Assembly: GCA_018401695.1 (NCBI GenBank)
Contig: JAGYKD010000005.1
Location: 1-45,937 of the forward strand
Reading direction: 5' to 3'
Source: Flavobacteriales bacterium
GTDB lineage: Bacteria > Bacteroidota > Bacteroidia > CAIKAF01
DNA: 45,937 nt
Part shown: positions 8,609-17,085 of the stretch, piece after piece
How the letters are laid out: the number at the start of each line of letters is the position of its first letter
How positions within the stretch are numbered: position 1 is the stretch's first letter
Translations under genes and position numbers: made by a program
The notes under the pieces: model-generated
What the model saw: only the letters and a program-made list of their open reading frames with translations
Database searches by the model: none
What the model was told of the DNA's origin: nothing

Positions 8609-8630
8609 AGCTAAGTTATTAACAGTAAAG

Positions 8631-8659
8631 AAGGAGGCTACGTAGGACGTAGCCTCCTT
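8631..8659. terminator. Strong hairpin between beta-helix gene and TonB receptor gene
   Basis: AAGGAGGCTACGT (8631-8643) pairs perfectly with ACGTAGCCTCCTT (8647-8659), a 13-base stem with a 3-base loop. On the minus strand it lies 29 bases after the stop of the secreted beta-helix gene and 22 bases before the TonB receptor ATG, and is followed by only a weak T-rich tract (TTCTTTACTG). It could be a partial terminator, a 3'-end stabiliser or an attenuator that sets the ratio of the two genes. Confidence 0.65.
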
Positions 8660-8688
8660 TGGAATAAGAGAGGAAATAAAGGTTGGAA

Positions 8689-10320
8689 TTAGTGGGTTAC
8701 AACCACTTTGATGGTGTGCAAAGCTCCGTCCTTATTGATTTGAGCAAAGTATACACCGTTGGCAAGATTTGCTACAGACACTTGAGTTTGCTGCGTATTA
8801 AGCTCCATGCTCACTACCACCTTACCGTTGATGTCCATCAAATTAAGGGTAGTTCCTTCGGTAGGTAATTCGTCCAATTGCAAGGTAAATACCTCATTAG
8901 CAGGGTTAGGAAGCACTTGGAAACCTTGGCTTGCATTTTCAACAATGCTGGAGATGTTGGCCAAATATCCGTGCTTGTCCAGAGTGGTCCAACCACGCAT
9001 CCAATCGTTGGTATTAGGCTCAAAGGCTCCTTTGTAAGCTACTTGAGAAAAGAAAGGATCGTTGGGATAAGCGGCAAGTCCTGAAGTGATATCATTAACG
9101 GTACCGTCAGGGCGAGGGTCAAGCATTTGGTTGGCAAAACGACCAACACTTACCAGCCCTGGGTTGGTTACAGCGTTGCCGTTTCCGGCCAGGTGTGTAA
9201 TTAAGTCAGAGCAATCTTCGTCGGTACCTGCGCCACCGGTAGGTAAAAGGAAACCGGCAGTATCTAAGGTATTACCCGCTTTAAATGCAAACCAAACAGA
9301 ATTTGCAATAACCAAAGAGTCGTCAATCATACGTTGGTAAGAATCGATACCACTGCCTAAATCCTCAACCTCTAAACCTTTGCCATTCAAATCAAAAATG
9401 ATAGAGTTGGCCAAAGTACCACCGGTAGCATCGCGGAAGAGCAAGTGGTTGGCTTTGGCATTGGTAGTATTGTTGGCACCGGAACCGATTAAGGTAGCGT
9501 TGAAAATGGTGGGGTTAGACCAAATGGCTGCGGCATCTGGAGAGGCACCATCTACTTCGAACAATTGGTTACCGGTATCTTCTGCATTGATGCCGAACCA
9601 AAATTGTCCTTTACCACGGTAACCCAAGTCCCAGTCAAAAGCGTCGTCGTCGCAAAAAGCAACGATAGCATATTTTAGATTAGGCGCGCCACCGAAGAAC
9701 TCAATGCCATCGTCAGAGCCGGCAAACACCTCAATGTGCTCTAAAACAGTACCTGAACCCACAGCGCCTAAGGTTAAGCCATTAAGTTCGTCGCCGGGGC
9801 CGATTTCGAAACCGGCATAACGGATAGATACGTAACGTAAGGTACCGGAGTTATCGGCGTTGTTGTATCCACCCATAAGCGCTCTTGGCTCCACGCCTGC
9901 AATTCCTTCCACTTGAAAAGAGTCAGCACCGGCTTTGCTGGCGCGTCCATAGCCCAAGATGGCAACTCCACCCCACAAACCACGGTTGGTTTCGTCGAGG
10001 TTTCCGGTCAAATTGTCGTTTTCAGCGGTGAAAATGATGGGCGCCTGAGCTGTACCGTTGGCATTGATTTGTGCGCCACGGGAAATAATAAGAGCTGAAG
10101 GAGCCTCGCCTGGATTCTTGGCCTTTCCCTTAATTACGGTACCGGCTTCAATATTAAGCACTCCACCTGCTTCCAAGTATACCGTACCGTCGAGCAGGTA
10201 CACGTTGTTGGCGGTCCAGTTGTAGGTGTTGCCTCCGGTCAAATCTGCATCAGTGATGGTGATTTGCGCCTGAACACCCATGTAAGAAATAAGTAGTGTT
10301 GAAAGTAAAATGCGTCGCAT
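8689..10320 (-). CDS. Secreted beta-helix protein with T9SS type A sorting domain
   Basis: 543 residues. A signal peptide (MRRILLSTLLISYMGVQAQ) is followed by a right-handed beta-helix-like body with the hallmark EAGGVLNIEAGTVIKGKA block (about 50-70), WGGVAILG, and repeated SGTVLEHIEVFAGSDDGIEFFGG-type turns (about 165-215). The last roughly 80 residues (QGFQVLPNPANEVFTLQLDE...GVYFAQINKDGALHTIKVVVTH) form a type A T9SS C-terminal domain, so the protein is secreted through the type IX system and probably anchored on the surface. No catalytic motif is recognised. Its location directly upstream of a TonB receptor suggests a role in collecting or processing that receptor's ligand (inference). 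Confidence 0.87.
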   Translation of the reverse strand: MRRILLSTLLISYMGVQAQITITDADLTGGNTYNWTANNVYLLDGTVYLEAGGVLNIEAGTVIKGKAKNPGEAPSALIISRGAQINANGTAQAPIIFTAENDNLTGNLDETNRGLWGGVAILGYGRASKAGADSFQVEGIAGVEPRALMGGYNNADNSGTLRYVSIRYAGFEIGPGDELNGLTLGAVGSGTVLEHIEVFAGSDDGIEFFGGAPNLKYAIVAFCDDDAFDWDLGYRGKGQFWFGINAEDTGNQLFEVDGASPDAAAIWSNPTIFNATLIGSGANNTTNAKANHLLFRDATGGTLANSIIFDLNGKGLEVEDLGSGIDSYQRMIDDSLVIANSVWFAFKAGNTLDTAGFLLPTGGAGTDEDCSDLITHLAGNGNAVTNPGLVSVGRFANQMLDPRPDGTVNDITSGLAAYPNDPFFSQVAYKGAFEPNTNDWMRGWTTLDKHGYLANISSIVENASQGFQVLPNPANEVFTLQLDELPTEGTTLNLMDINGKVVVSMELNTQQTQVSVANLANGVYFAQINKDGALHTIKVVVTH

Positions 10321-10337
10321 ATCGTATAATTTTGACG

Positions 10338-10345
10338 CAAAGCTA
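10338..10345 (-). promoter_or_regulatory. -7 box upstream of the beta-helix gene
   Basis: On the minus strand this reads TAGCTTTG, an exact TAnnTTTG match, ending 17 bases before the ATG at 10320. Upstream, at 10361-10375, is a 15-base inverted repeat TGCTTA-GGT-TAAGCA that would cover the region just upstream of or overlapping the polymerase -33 contact and could be an operator. The remaining sequence to 10553 is AT-rich and holds no recognisable gene. Confidence 0.5.
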
Positions 10346-10553
10346 AGGCGAACATTACCCTGCTTAGGTTAAGCAAATCTTACCAAACATTTAATTGTCA
10401 CTACATAAAAAACCGGGGTAAATTATTTTATTCCACTCATTTTAAACACTTTAACATCCTGTTTATATTTCTAATATATTAAGAGCGATTAGGTTTACTC
10501 CAAATGATTTGCAAAAGGCCTAAAAAAAAATCCTGCAAAAAGTCATGTAAGGT

Positions 10554-11957
10554 TTAAAAGCCAAAAATACCATCCAAGGCCTTAAGAATTTCTTCTCTGT
10601 TGGAAGCAATGGCTCGTCGACCTGCAGCTTGAAAAGAAAGGTCGGCACCCTTTAGTCGCTCCAACACTTTATTGAATAAAGGTTTGTTGTCTTTAATCCG
10701 AATGGCCCTAAATGTAAGGGTAGCATAAGCAATATATATTCCCCCTTGTTGAGTACCCACTGCAGTAGAAGACTCTACTTCCATATTCACTTCTGCGGAG
10801 TTGGCATCGCTGACCAAAATAAAGCCATGCTTTTCCAAGTACTCTTGCACCATGAGCTGAACAATGGGGTAGTCCGGGGATTTGCCAAGGTTGGATTCAG
10901 CGACTTGTAAAAAAACACGCGGTTTTCGCATGGTTACTCGCGCGGTAGCCGAACGTGTGAAGCCCAATAAATAATTTTTGGTGTAGGCAGGTACAATGCT
11001 GTCATGAAACCATTCCAAAGGACTGGTTTGCGCAGAAACTACCAGGGCTGATTCTCTGGAAATTTCAGGCAGCCTCAATTGTGCAATTCCTGAAGCATTG
11101 GTTGTGGGTTCACCCGGCACTTCACGCGTAGTATTTGTGCCGGAAAAAGAAAGCCTCCAGGCCACAGGAAGATTTGCGGCAGGAATTTCATTCCATTGGG
11201 CGCTCACCGAAATAAGTGCATCTTGTTCTTCAGATGCAATAGAAAGCTCTAAAACCTTAGGATTTAACTCTAAAGAAAGACCGGTAAGCACCTTTGACAT
11301 TAGGTTTGCAATCCACTCGGCTAAGTCTTTGTTTTGACCGTTGATTTGAGCCATCAATTGCTTATCGGCATAGGGTTCAAGCAGTTTAAGGGCCTGAAAC
11401 AAAGATTGCATACCAGGCAGCAAAAGCCCTTGATTGAGCAAGTCATCGCCATGTTTTACCAAAGCAGCGGCTCGTTGAATGGCAGCTGATCGCGCTTCTT
11501 CGATTTTTCGCCAATATTCGGCACGATTTAACCGATAAAGCACGTAATATCTACTACCCGAAGTGGCATCGTCCACTTTTTCGTAGGCCTCTACCTGCAA
11601 ATTGACCTTGGCCTTGATTTCAGTAAAATAGTTTTCCCTGAGGCGGGTATCTGATTCAAAACGGGTAAGCAAGCTTTTGGATTCAATTTTGGTTTGGATT
11701 TCCCCGGCGATTTGATGGAGTGCTTGGTTTCTGGCCTCATCAAAATGAGCAGAAGACCCGGGAATAAGAATTGCGGAACCAACGCCATAATAATGACTTC
11801 CGTCCATGGGACGCGCCTTAACCCAAGCGGGCAGAGTCCCCTTCTCGAATGGGTCAGAAGAAGTGCTTGATGTTTTGTCGGGAATGTGCTGCTTTGTGCT
11901 TTTGCAAGCCAGCAGACACAAACCAACGCATGCTGTAATCCAAAGGACTCTGTTCAT
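10554..11957 (-). CDS. LPP20-like lipoprotein
   Basis: 467 residues with a lipoprotein signal (MNRVLWITACVGLCLLAC, lipobox CLLAC). The segment at about residues 42-160 (LPAWVKARPMDGSHYYGVGSA...ARNQALHQIAGEIQTKIES) resembles the LPP20 domain: a YYGVGSA opening followed by a helix with regularly spaced small residues. The C-terminal part has beta-rich segments and a helix with repeated RAI/NREEI. Its ATG overlaps the stop of the upstream TPR-CsgG-like lipoprotein by 4 bases (11954-11957), so both are made from one message and probably act together at the outer membrane. The function is unknown; roles proposed for LPP20/CsgG lipoproteins include assembly of surface structures or activation of cell-wall enzymes. 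Confidence 0.72.
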   Translation of the reverse strand: MNRVLWITACVGLCLLACKSTKQHIPDKTSSTSSDPFEKGTLPAWVKARPMDGSHYYGVGSAILIPGSSAHFDEARNQALHQIAGEIQTKIESKSLLTRFESDTRLRENYFTEIKAKVNLQVEAYEKVDDATSGSRYYVLYRLNRAEYWRKIEEARSAAIQRAAALVKHGDDLLNQGLLLPGMQSLFQALKLLEPYADKQLMAQINGQNKDLAEWIANLMSKVLTGLSLELNPKVLELSIASEEQDALISVSAQWNEIPAANLPVAWRLSFSGTNTTREVPGEPTTNASGIAQLRLPEISRESALVVSAQTSPLEWFHDSIVPAYTKNYLLGFTRSATARVTMRKPRVFLQVAESNLGKSPDYPIVQLMVQEYLEKHGFILVSDANSAEVNMEVESSTAVGTQQGGIYIAYATLTFRAIRIKDNKPLFNKVLERLKGADLSFQAAGRRAIASNREEILKALDGIFGF

Positions 11958-13327
11958 CGTAGTTGCAAAAATCCGTTGGTGTTTACTTTACGAGCTACTT
12001 CGCGAGACACATCCTCTTCCACCAAATCGAGTAATTGAGCGGATGACTTCATGGATTTATCGGCAAAGAAACGTTGTCTCCAACGGCTAAGGTCGGATTG
12101 AGAAACATTCCCGGACCGTGGAAATAACTGATCCGGACTGGTTCGAGATTCGGCAAAGCGGACGGTGTTGATTGCAGAACGTGTAATTACGTCAGAGTCT
12201 AAAATAGTTCCGGACTCCACATCAATGAGTCGGTATTTAAAGGTTAGCGTTACTTTACGTTCTTGGGTTACCTCGTAATAGGTTTGTTCTCGGTACTGAA
12301 ATTGAGACATTTGAGAGCCGGTCCAAGAGTCTCGGTAATAGACCCGTTCTCTAGTAAATGCGGTGCGGGCTTCTTTTTGAGGGGCTCTATTTTCGATTTT
12401 GACCTGAGTTACGGTTCCAATGAGTACTGCATTTCCCCCCATAAGGCGTCCTGCACGGGCAGCCGATGATTCATCAATAAGTCCGGACAAGCCGAGTTTT
12501 TGTTCTTCAAGGATTTTGTTCATATACTCCCGGTCAATCAAACGAATGAGCGGATTTCGCAGCGCAAGCAATTGGTTCACAATTTCGGTACTGAGTTCAG
12601 AAGCTACATTTGGGGTTCCGGATTGATCCTCAATAGGAAGAATAGCAATACTTAAGGAGCTATTTGCTTTAAGCTTGGCCAAAATTTCACGGGTATCTCT
12701 GTAGTCGGGGTTTATGGCAGCGACCTGACTAAAAAAAGAAACCGCCTCACCGGTACTCCCCATGCTGTAAGCAGTAAGCGCTTTTTGATACAAAGGGTCA
12801 ATTTCAATGGCCTGCCGCATTTGATCAAGTCCTTGATAATTTGGGCTTTGCCGTTCAATCCGACGTAATAAGGATTCGGCTTTTCGGTAATCTTGATTAT
12901 CGATGGCTTTAGCGGCTTCCTGGAACCAACCTTTTAGTTGGTTTTCTTGAGCCGTCTTGAAGTATTGATCGTAATGAGGCGCCCATTCCAGGCGTATTTG
13001 ATGGAGGGATACTTGGCGTTCAAAGGCCCGTGCTTCTTCGTATTTTTTGATGGCTTGTTCGTATTCCTCCAAGTTATAGTGTCTCCAAAACTCTGAGAGC
13101 ATATCGTCCAAAACGATTTGACCAGAACGTTGAAGGCCGGCCCTTGCATCTCTGTTGTTGGGTTTTCGGATAAGGGCTTCGTTGTAAACGTTTACGGCGT
13201 CGCGGTAGTTTTTTTCGGCTTCTAGGGTTTGGGCACGCTTTACCAATTGGCTGGAAGCACTACAAGCACTTAGCAAAAGCAACAAAACTAAGGGAAGAAT
13301 ACGGGAAATGGTAGTATTTAGTGCCAT
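11954..13327 (-). CDS. Lipoprotein with TPR repeats and CsgG-like domain
   Basis: 457 residues. A lipoprotein signal (MALNTTISRILPLVLLLLLSAC, lipobox LLSAC) is followed by TPR-like helical repeats (about 28-210; for example YRDAVNVYNEALIRKPNNRDA and YRKAESLLRRIERQSPNYQGL). A CsgG/LpoB-like domain follows from about residue 222 (SLSIAILPIEDQSGTPNVASELSTEIVNQLL, IRLIDREYMNKILEEQKLGLSGLID, GGNAVLIGTVTQVKI, VTLTFKYRLIDVESGTIL). CsgG family proteins form outer-membrane export pores or regulate cell-wall synthases. No curli subunit genes are nearby, so a curli role is not supported. It is coupled to the LPP20-like gene by a 4-base overlap. Confidence 0.78.
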   Translation of the reverse strand: MALNTTISRILPLVLLLLLSACSASSQLVKRAQTLEAEKNYRDAVNVYNEALIRKPNNRDARAGLQRSGQIVLDDMLSEFWRHYNLEEYEQAIKKYEEARAFERQVSLHQIRLEWAPHYDQYFKTAQENQLKGWFQEAAKAIDNQDYRKAESLLRRIERQSPNYQGLDQMRQAIEIDPLYQKALTAYSMGSTGEAVSFFSQVAAINPDYRDTREILAKLKANSSLSIAILPIEDQSGTPNVASELSTEIVNQLLALRNPLIRLIDREYMNKILEEQKLGLSGLIDESSAARAGRLMGGNAVLIGTVTQVKIENRAPQKEARTAFTRERVYYRDSWTGSQMSQFQYREQTYYEVTQERKVTLTFKYRLIDVESGTILDSDVITRSAINTVRFAESRTSPDQLFPRSGNVSQSDLSRWRQRFFADKSMKSSAQLLDLVEEDVSREVARKVNTNGFLQLR

Positions 13328-13375
13328 AACAAGAAGCTTTGGCCTAACGTATCCAAATACCGTGCAAAAGTTGAT

Positions 13376-13714
13376 TTATCCACCAACTTTTTTTGCAGGG
13401 TACCCGATTTTTTTGAGAAATTCTAAGGCTTTATCTACAAAATCTCCTTGAATAACAATACCTTGAGGGGTAACACTTCCTCCGGTTCCGCAGTGTTTTT
13501 TAATTTGTTGGGACAGGTCGGGAGCTTGATTTCCTGGAAATGTTTCGGGTAGAATGACCAGGGTTACGGTTTTTCCGGCCCGACCCTTTTTTTCGCGTCG
13601 CACACCCAACTCCCAATCTTGGGGATGGAAAGTTTCAGGATCTGATTCGGGTTCTTGTTGGCTTCCAAAGGTAGAGTAAACAATTCCCCCTTGATTTTTC
13701 CGTAACTTTGTCAT
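13376..13714 (-). CDS. yciH: YciH/SUI1 (eIF1-like) translation factor
   Basis: 112 residues. The C-terminal two-thirds carry the SUI1 fold: RREKKGRAGKTVTLVILPETF, then the conserved KKHCGTGGSVTPQGIVIQGDFVDKALEFLKKIGY, which matches bacterial YciH (K...CGtGG.vkdg.ieiQGd). Such proteins bind the small ribosomal subunit and can influence start-codon selection; this is family knowledge, mostly from archaeal and eukaryotic relatives. It stands alone, divergent from the large surface-protein gene, with only 27 bases between the two start codons, so regulatory signals are shared or overlapping. An 11-base inverted repeat ACCTGTCAGGT lies in that gap at 13720-13730. Confidence 0.88.
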   Translation of the reverse strand: MTKLRKNQGGIVYSTFGSQQEPESDPETFHPQDWELGVRREKKGRAGKTVTLVILPETFPGNQAPDLSQQIKKHCGTGGSVTPQGIVIQGDFVDKALEFLKKIGYPAKKVGG

Positions 13715-13730
13715 AACTTACCTGTCAGGT
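13703..13730 (+). promoter_or_regulatory. Promoter box and small palindrome before the surface-protein gene
   Basis: TAACTTTG (13703-13710) matches TAnnTTTG and lies 31 bases before the ATG at 13742, inside the first codons of the divergent yciH gene. ACCTG-T-CAGGT (13720-13730) follows. The small palindrome may be an operator seen by both genes. The box is a good match; the operator is a guess. Confidence 0.4.
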
Positions 13731-13741
13731 TATTATCATTT

Positions 13742-16093
13742 ATGCGCCAAAAGTTCTCAAAGATAAGATTCTTAGGCTCCATGCTAGGAATCGCAATTAG
13801 CTCTAGTTTTGAGGCACAAGCCCAACTTACTACGCAATACGAAACGCCCGCCAATTTAATCAACAATGTATTGGTTGGCAATGGTCTCAATGTAAGCAAC
13901 ATCACCAGTCAAGGGGCTGCCATTCAGTTTGGGACCTTCAACGGAGCAAACTCTAATTTAGGCATGAATAGTGGCGCCGTAATTGCCACTTGCGATATTG
14001 CCCCAAGTTTGGGCTTGGCTACGGGTGCATTTCCGGTGGGTGCCGGCACCCCTGGAGACCCGGCCCTATCGCAACTATCGGGAGGTTTTGCCACGAATAA
14101 CGCCGGTATCATCCAATTCGACTTTATCCCAGGAGGAGACACCATTCAGTTTGATTACGTATTTGCCTCCATGGAGTATAATTTTTATGTAAACTCCAAC
14201 TTTAACGATGTGTTTGGCTTCTTTTTAAGCGGTCCAAATCCGGCCGGAGGGCAATACGTAAACGAAAATATTGCCTTAATTCCCAATACGAGTTTACCGG
14301 TAACTATCAATAATGTAAACAATGGTCAATCCTCCGGTTGCGCCGCCGGTCCTTGCACCAATTGTCAATATTTTGTAGACAATTGCAATCCCACCTCTGT
14401 AGTATTTGGCGGTTTTACTACGGTGCTTACGGCCAAAGCCCCAGTAATTCCTTGCACCACGTATACGCTGCGCTTGGGCGTGGCAGATGTATTTGACGGA
14501 GCCCTCAACTCCGCTGTATTTTTACGCGCCAACTCCTTTTCCTCGGGCTTGGTTCAGATTTCTTCCGACATTGACTTTAACCAAACCGGAACTTCGCCCA
14601 CCAACGATACTATTTTGTACGAAGGCTGCTCCGATGCTGCATTAAAATTCATACGGACCAGCGAAAGCTCCAACAGCGATACGGTGTTTTTTCAGGTAAC
14701 AGGAACGGCAACGATGGGCTCAGATTACAATACCCTGCCAAACTTTATCGTATTTCCTCCCGGGATAGATACGGTAACCTTAAACATTAGTCCGGTTTTT
14801 GATGGAATTTCCGATCCCGGAGAAACCATCATCGTAACCATTACCGACACCGTTTGCAATCAACCTGTCGTAAGTCAAGTGACCCTGCTCATTCAGGACG
14901 TTTCTGATCTTCAGGTAGCTGCCACAGATACCAACATTTGTTTTGGTCAAGTAGTACCCTTAGCCTTTGACACTACAGGCGGCTCTGGCTTTTTTAATAT
15001 AGACTGGTCCTTAAACGGCAATGTACTAAATCCTCCCTATGTGGTGCAAACCCCTGTAAATAGAGATTACGTGGTTTCGGTTTATGACGAATGTTTGGAT
15101 ACTACACTGTTTGATACATTATCGATAAAGGTTTTCCCAAGACCTAATGTTAGCATTGAGGACTTAGAAGTATGTTCGGATGAGTCGCTTTTACTCACAC
15201 CGAGTCAACTATTAAATGACTTTAATTACACCTGGAACCCGGACAGTTTGTTGGATGATTATCAAATTCCAACCCCCTCTTTCAATTATGGGCATGACGG
15301 GCCCGGAAATCAAACCATTACCATTCGTTTGGGCGTGGATTCCGCAGGAGTAACATGCCGGAGAGACTCCGCCACCATAACCGTATTCCCACGTCCAAAT
15401 CCGAATTTAAACGGAGACACCTTGGTAATATGCGAAAACGGAGATTTAACCCTAAATGCAGGCGGAGGCTTTGTGGCCTATCAATGGGAAAATGGTCCTG
15501 CGAGTCAAACTTGGACCGTAACCGAACCCGGTTGGTACCGGGTTGAAGTTACCGACGACAATAATTGTACGGTTTGGGATTCGGCTTTTGCAGTGGCAAA
15601 AAACATTCCGGTGTTTGATGTCGAAGACCAAGAAATTTGTGTGGGAGATACTGCCTTATTGATAGCACCGGACAGCTTAGGCAATGTACTTTGGGGAACA
15701 GGTAGCACCGCCTCCATCCTGCCCATTAGCACCGATACCAGTGTCACTTTAAGCATCACCAACGAGTGCGGCCCCGGCTTTGACACCATAACCGTTAGCC
15801 TTATCGATGGAATTCCTCCTTTTGAAATGCCCAATGTGTTTACTCCAAACGGGGATGGAATAAACGACACCTATTTTATAGCTCAATTGGCCACGGCCGA
15901 AAACTTCACATTGAGCATCTACAATCGCTGGGGAACCCTTATGTTTTCTACATCCACCCTTCAAAACGGTTGGGACGGAACAGCCCCCGGAGGCGGAACC
16001 GTTCCCCAAGGCACTTATTTTGTAGTGGTTGATTACCTGGACTGCCTGGGACAAGAAGGACAGAAATCGGGGAGCATTATGGTGCTTTACTAA
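13742..16093 (+). CDS. Choice-of-anchor L / Calx-beta surface protein with gliding-motility C-terminal domain (T9SS type B)
   Basis: 783 residues. A signal peptide (about 1-28, ending FEAQAQ) precedes a choice-of-anchor-L domain (about 30-270; LINNVLVGNGLNVSNITSQG, then IIQFDFIPGGDTIQFDYVFASMEYN and the cysteine-rich SSGCAAGPCTNCQYFVDNC). A Calx-beta-like segment follows (about 285-385; FIRTSESSNSDTVFFQVTGTATMGSDY). Several PKD/Ig-like segments with paired cysteines come next, and the C-terminal type B sorting domain covers about 695-783 (MPNVFTPNGDGINDTYFI...LSIYNRWGTLMF...WDG...VPQGTYFVVVDY). It is exported by the type IX machinery, most likely together with a PorV/SprF-type partner, and placed on or released from the cell surface. 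The role is adhesion-like by domain content, which is inference. Confidence 0.9.
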   Translation: MRQKFSKIRFLGSMLGIAISSSFEAQAQLTTQYETPANLINNVLVGNGLNVSNITSQGAAIQFGTFNGANSNLGMNSGAVIATCDIAPSLGLATGAFPVGAGTPGDPALSQLSGGFATNNAGIIQFDFIPGGDTIQFDYVFASMEYNFYVNSNFNDVFGFFLSGPNPAGGQYVNENIALIPNTSLPVTINNVNNGQSSGCAAGPCTNCQYFVDNCNPTSVVFGGFTTVLTAKAPVIPCTTYTLRLGVADVFDGALNSAVFLRANSFSSGLVQISSDIDFNQTGTSPTNDTILYEGCSDAALKFIRTSESSNSDTVFFQVTGTATMGSDYNTLPNFIVFPPGIDTVTLNISPVFDGISDPGETIIVTITDTVCNQPVVSQVTLLIQDVSDLQVAATDTNICFGQVVPLAFDTTGGSGFFNIDWSLNGNVLNPPYVVQTPVNRDYVVSVYDECLDTTLFDTLSIKVFPRPNVSIEDLEVCSDESLLLTPSQLLNDFNYTWNPDSLLDDYQIPTPSFNYGHDGPGNQTITIRLGVDSAGVTCRRDSATITVFPRPNPNLNGDTLVICENGDLTLNAGGGFVAYQWENGPASQTWTVTEPGWYRVEVTDDNNCTVWDSAFAVAKNIPVFDVEDQEICVGDTALLIAPDSLGNVLWGTGSTASILPISTDTSVTLSITNECGPGFDTITVSLIDGIPPFEMPNVFTPNGDGINDTYFIAQLATAENFTLSIYNRWGTLMFSTSTLQNGWDGTAPGGGTVPQGTYFVVVDYLDCLGQEGQKSGSIMVLY

Positions 16094-16128
16094 AGCAGGG
16101 TTGGATTGCAAAACCGAATTTAGACGGA

Positions 16129-16157
16129 TAGGCCTTTGTGTTCTTAACACGCCTTTT
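16129..16157 (+). terminator. Possible terminator after the surface-protein gene
   Basis: AGGC pairs with GCCT around an inner GTGTT-CTT-AACAC stem (16138-16150), followed by a run of five T. The two stem parts are interrupted by four unpaired bases on one side, so it is only moderately convincing. Confidence 0.4.
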
Positions 16158-16199
16158 TAGCCTAAAGGAGATTGTTGACGCGTTCTGTTTTCAAGGTTT

Positions 16200-16440
16200 T
16201 TGAATGCCGACCAAAACGTCGGTACGCATTAAGGCGCGGACAATAGAAAGGCCTCCTGACGCTTCGGGCAGGATTCAGGAAACTGACGCTTCGGTCAGGA
16301 CAGGCCGGAGTTTACAAATTGTAAATGAGGATCCCATGAGGCTTCGTGCTGACGCTGCGGTCAGCATCGTTGAGTCAGGGCAAAATGCTTGAGATTTGGC
16401 CGCAACGCATACCATAACGCTGCGGTCAGGACAGGATCGC
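16200..16440. repeat. Intergenic tract with short repeated hairpins (element B)
   Basis: Within the 460-base gap 16094-16553 between convergent genes, a short motif GACGCTKCGGKCAG (K = T or G) occurs three times in full and once nearly in full: about 16255-16273, 16283-16298, 16348-16365 and 16416-16430. The second and third copies are self-complementary hairpins (CTGAC...GTCAG; GCTGAC...GTCAGC). GACAGG follows two copies. There is also CCGAC-CAAAAC-GTCGG (16207-16222) and TTTACAA-A-TTGTAAA (16311-16325). No coding frame here is convincing, and spacing is too irregular for a CRISPR. It may be a decayed repeat cluster or a structured RNA. Confidence 0.5.
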
Positions 16441-16553
16441 CGCTAGAATAGCAAGGCCTCAACAGTCTCTAAAGGCATTTACCAAGTCTGTGTCCGCGGT
16501 GAGGAGGCTTTTCGGAAAGGGATTCTAAAAACGATTGGAGCCTGAATCAGACC

Positions 16554-17084
16554 TTATTCCTTCCAAGTAATACTTCGAATCCTTGAAAAACCTATAAATT
16601 CCGTAGATATATTTCTGGGGCCGATAACAAAAAAGGCGTACCAATAGTCGTTTCGAATAAAGGTAGCAGCGGCTAAGGTTTTGCGTTCATCAAAAAAATT
16701 CATGATGATTTTAAGCCCGTTAACCTTTTTCTTTTTCCCGTTCTCCGTAGCCATTCTCCGCTCAAAAGCATACCATTCGGAGACATCGGCATGTATGGCT
16801 TCTGCCCAGGAACGAATTATTTCCCTCAGGTTTTTTCGGTTGGGTAAAGGCACATAGGCGCATCCGAAACTGAAAACATTTTCTTGGGTTAAATGCTGCA
16901 CTAAGGTGTCTCCCTGAATAATGAATTGGGAAGTATCTACCGGTGCATTAAAGCTGATGGTAAAATTGGGTCCCTGAAAGGTAAATGCATTGCTTTGTCC
17001 ATAGCCCATTTGGAAAATCAGGAGGAAACACCAAAAGGCAGGTCTGAACAAGTACAATTTTGGGCAAGAAAGCAAACTAGTCAT
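16554..17084 (-). CDS. Secreted protein of unknown function
   Basis: 176 residues with an N-terminal signal-peptide-like segment (PAFWCFLLIFQMGYGQ, cleavage near residue 30). The mature part is of mixed alpha/beta character (FTISFNAPVDTSQF, then a basic helix EIIRSWAEAIHADVSEWYAFERRM and ends with FIGFSRIRSITWKE). I do not recognise the family; length and layout suggest a small periplasmic or surface-associated domain. Its ATG is 1 base after the TonB receptor stop (17086-17088), so it is translationally linked to that receptor and is probably an accessory protein of the same system. Confidence 0.6.
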   Translation of the reverse strand: MTSLLSCPKLYLFRPAFWCFLLIFQMGYGQSNAFTFQGPNFTISFNAPVDTSQFIIQGDTLVQHLTQENVFSFGCAYVPLPNRKNLREIIRSWAEAIHADVSEWYAFERRMATENGKKKKVNGLKIIMNFFDERKTLAAATFIRNDYWYAFFVIGPRNISTEFIGFSRIRSITWKE

Positions 17085-17085
17085 A

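Noticed and set aside
13720-13730. 11-base inverted repeat as a proven operator
   Set aside because: Too short to claim alone; mentioned only as a candidate in the promoter entry.
13711-13905. 64-codon minus-strand frame next to yciH
   Set aside because: Lies over the start of the surface-protein gene and shows no family pattern.
16204-16392. 62-codon frame in the intergenic repeat tract
   Set aside because: Made up of the repeated hairpin motif; no coding character.
16200-16440. Possible CRISPR array
   Set aside because: Repeat units are short, spacing is irregular, and no cas gene is nearby.
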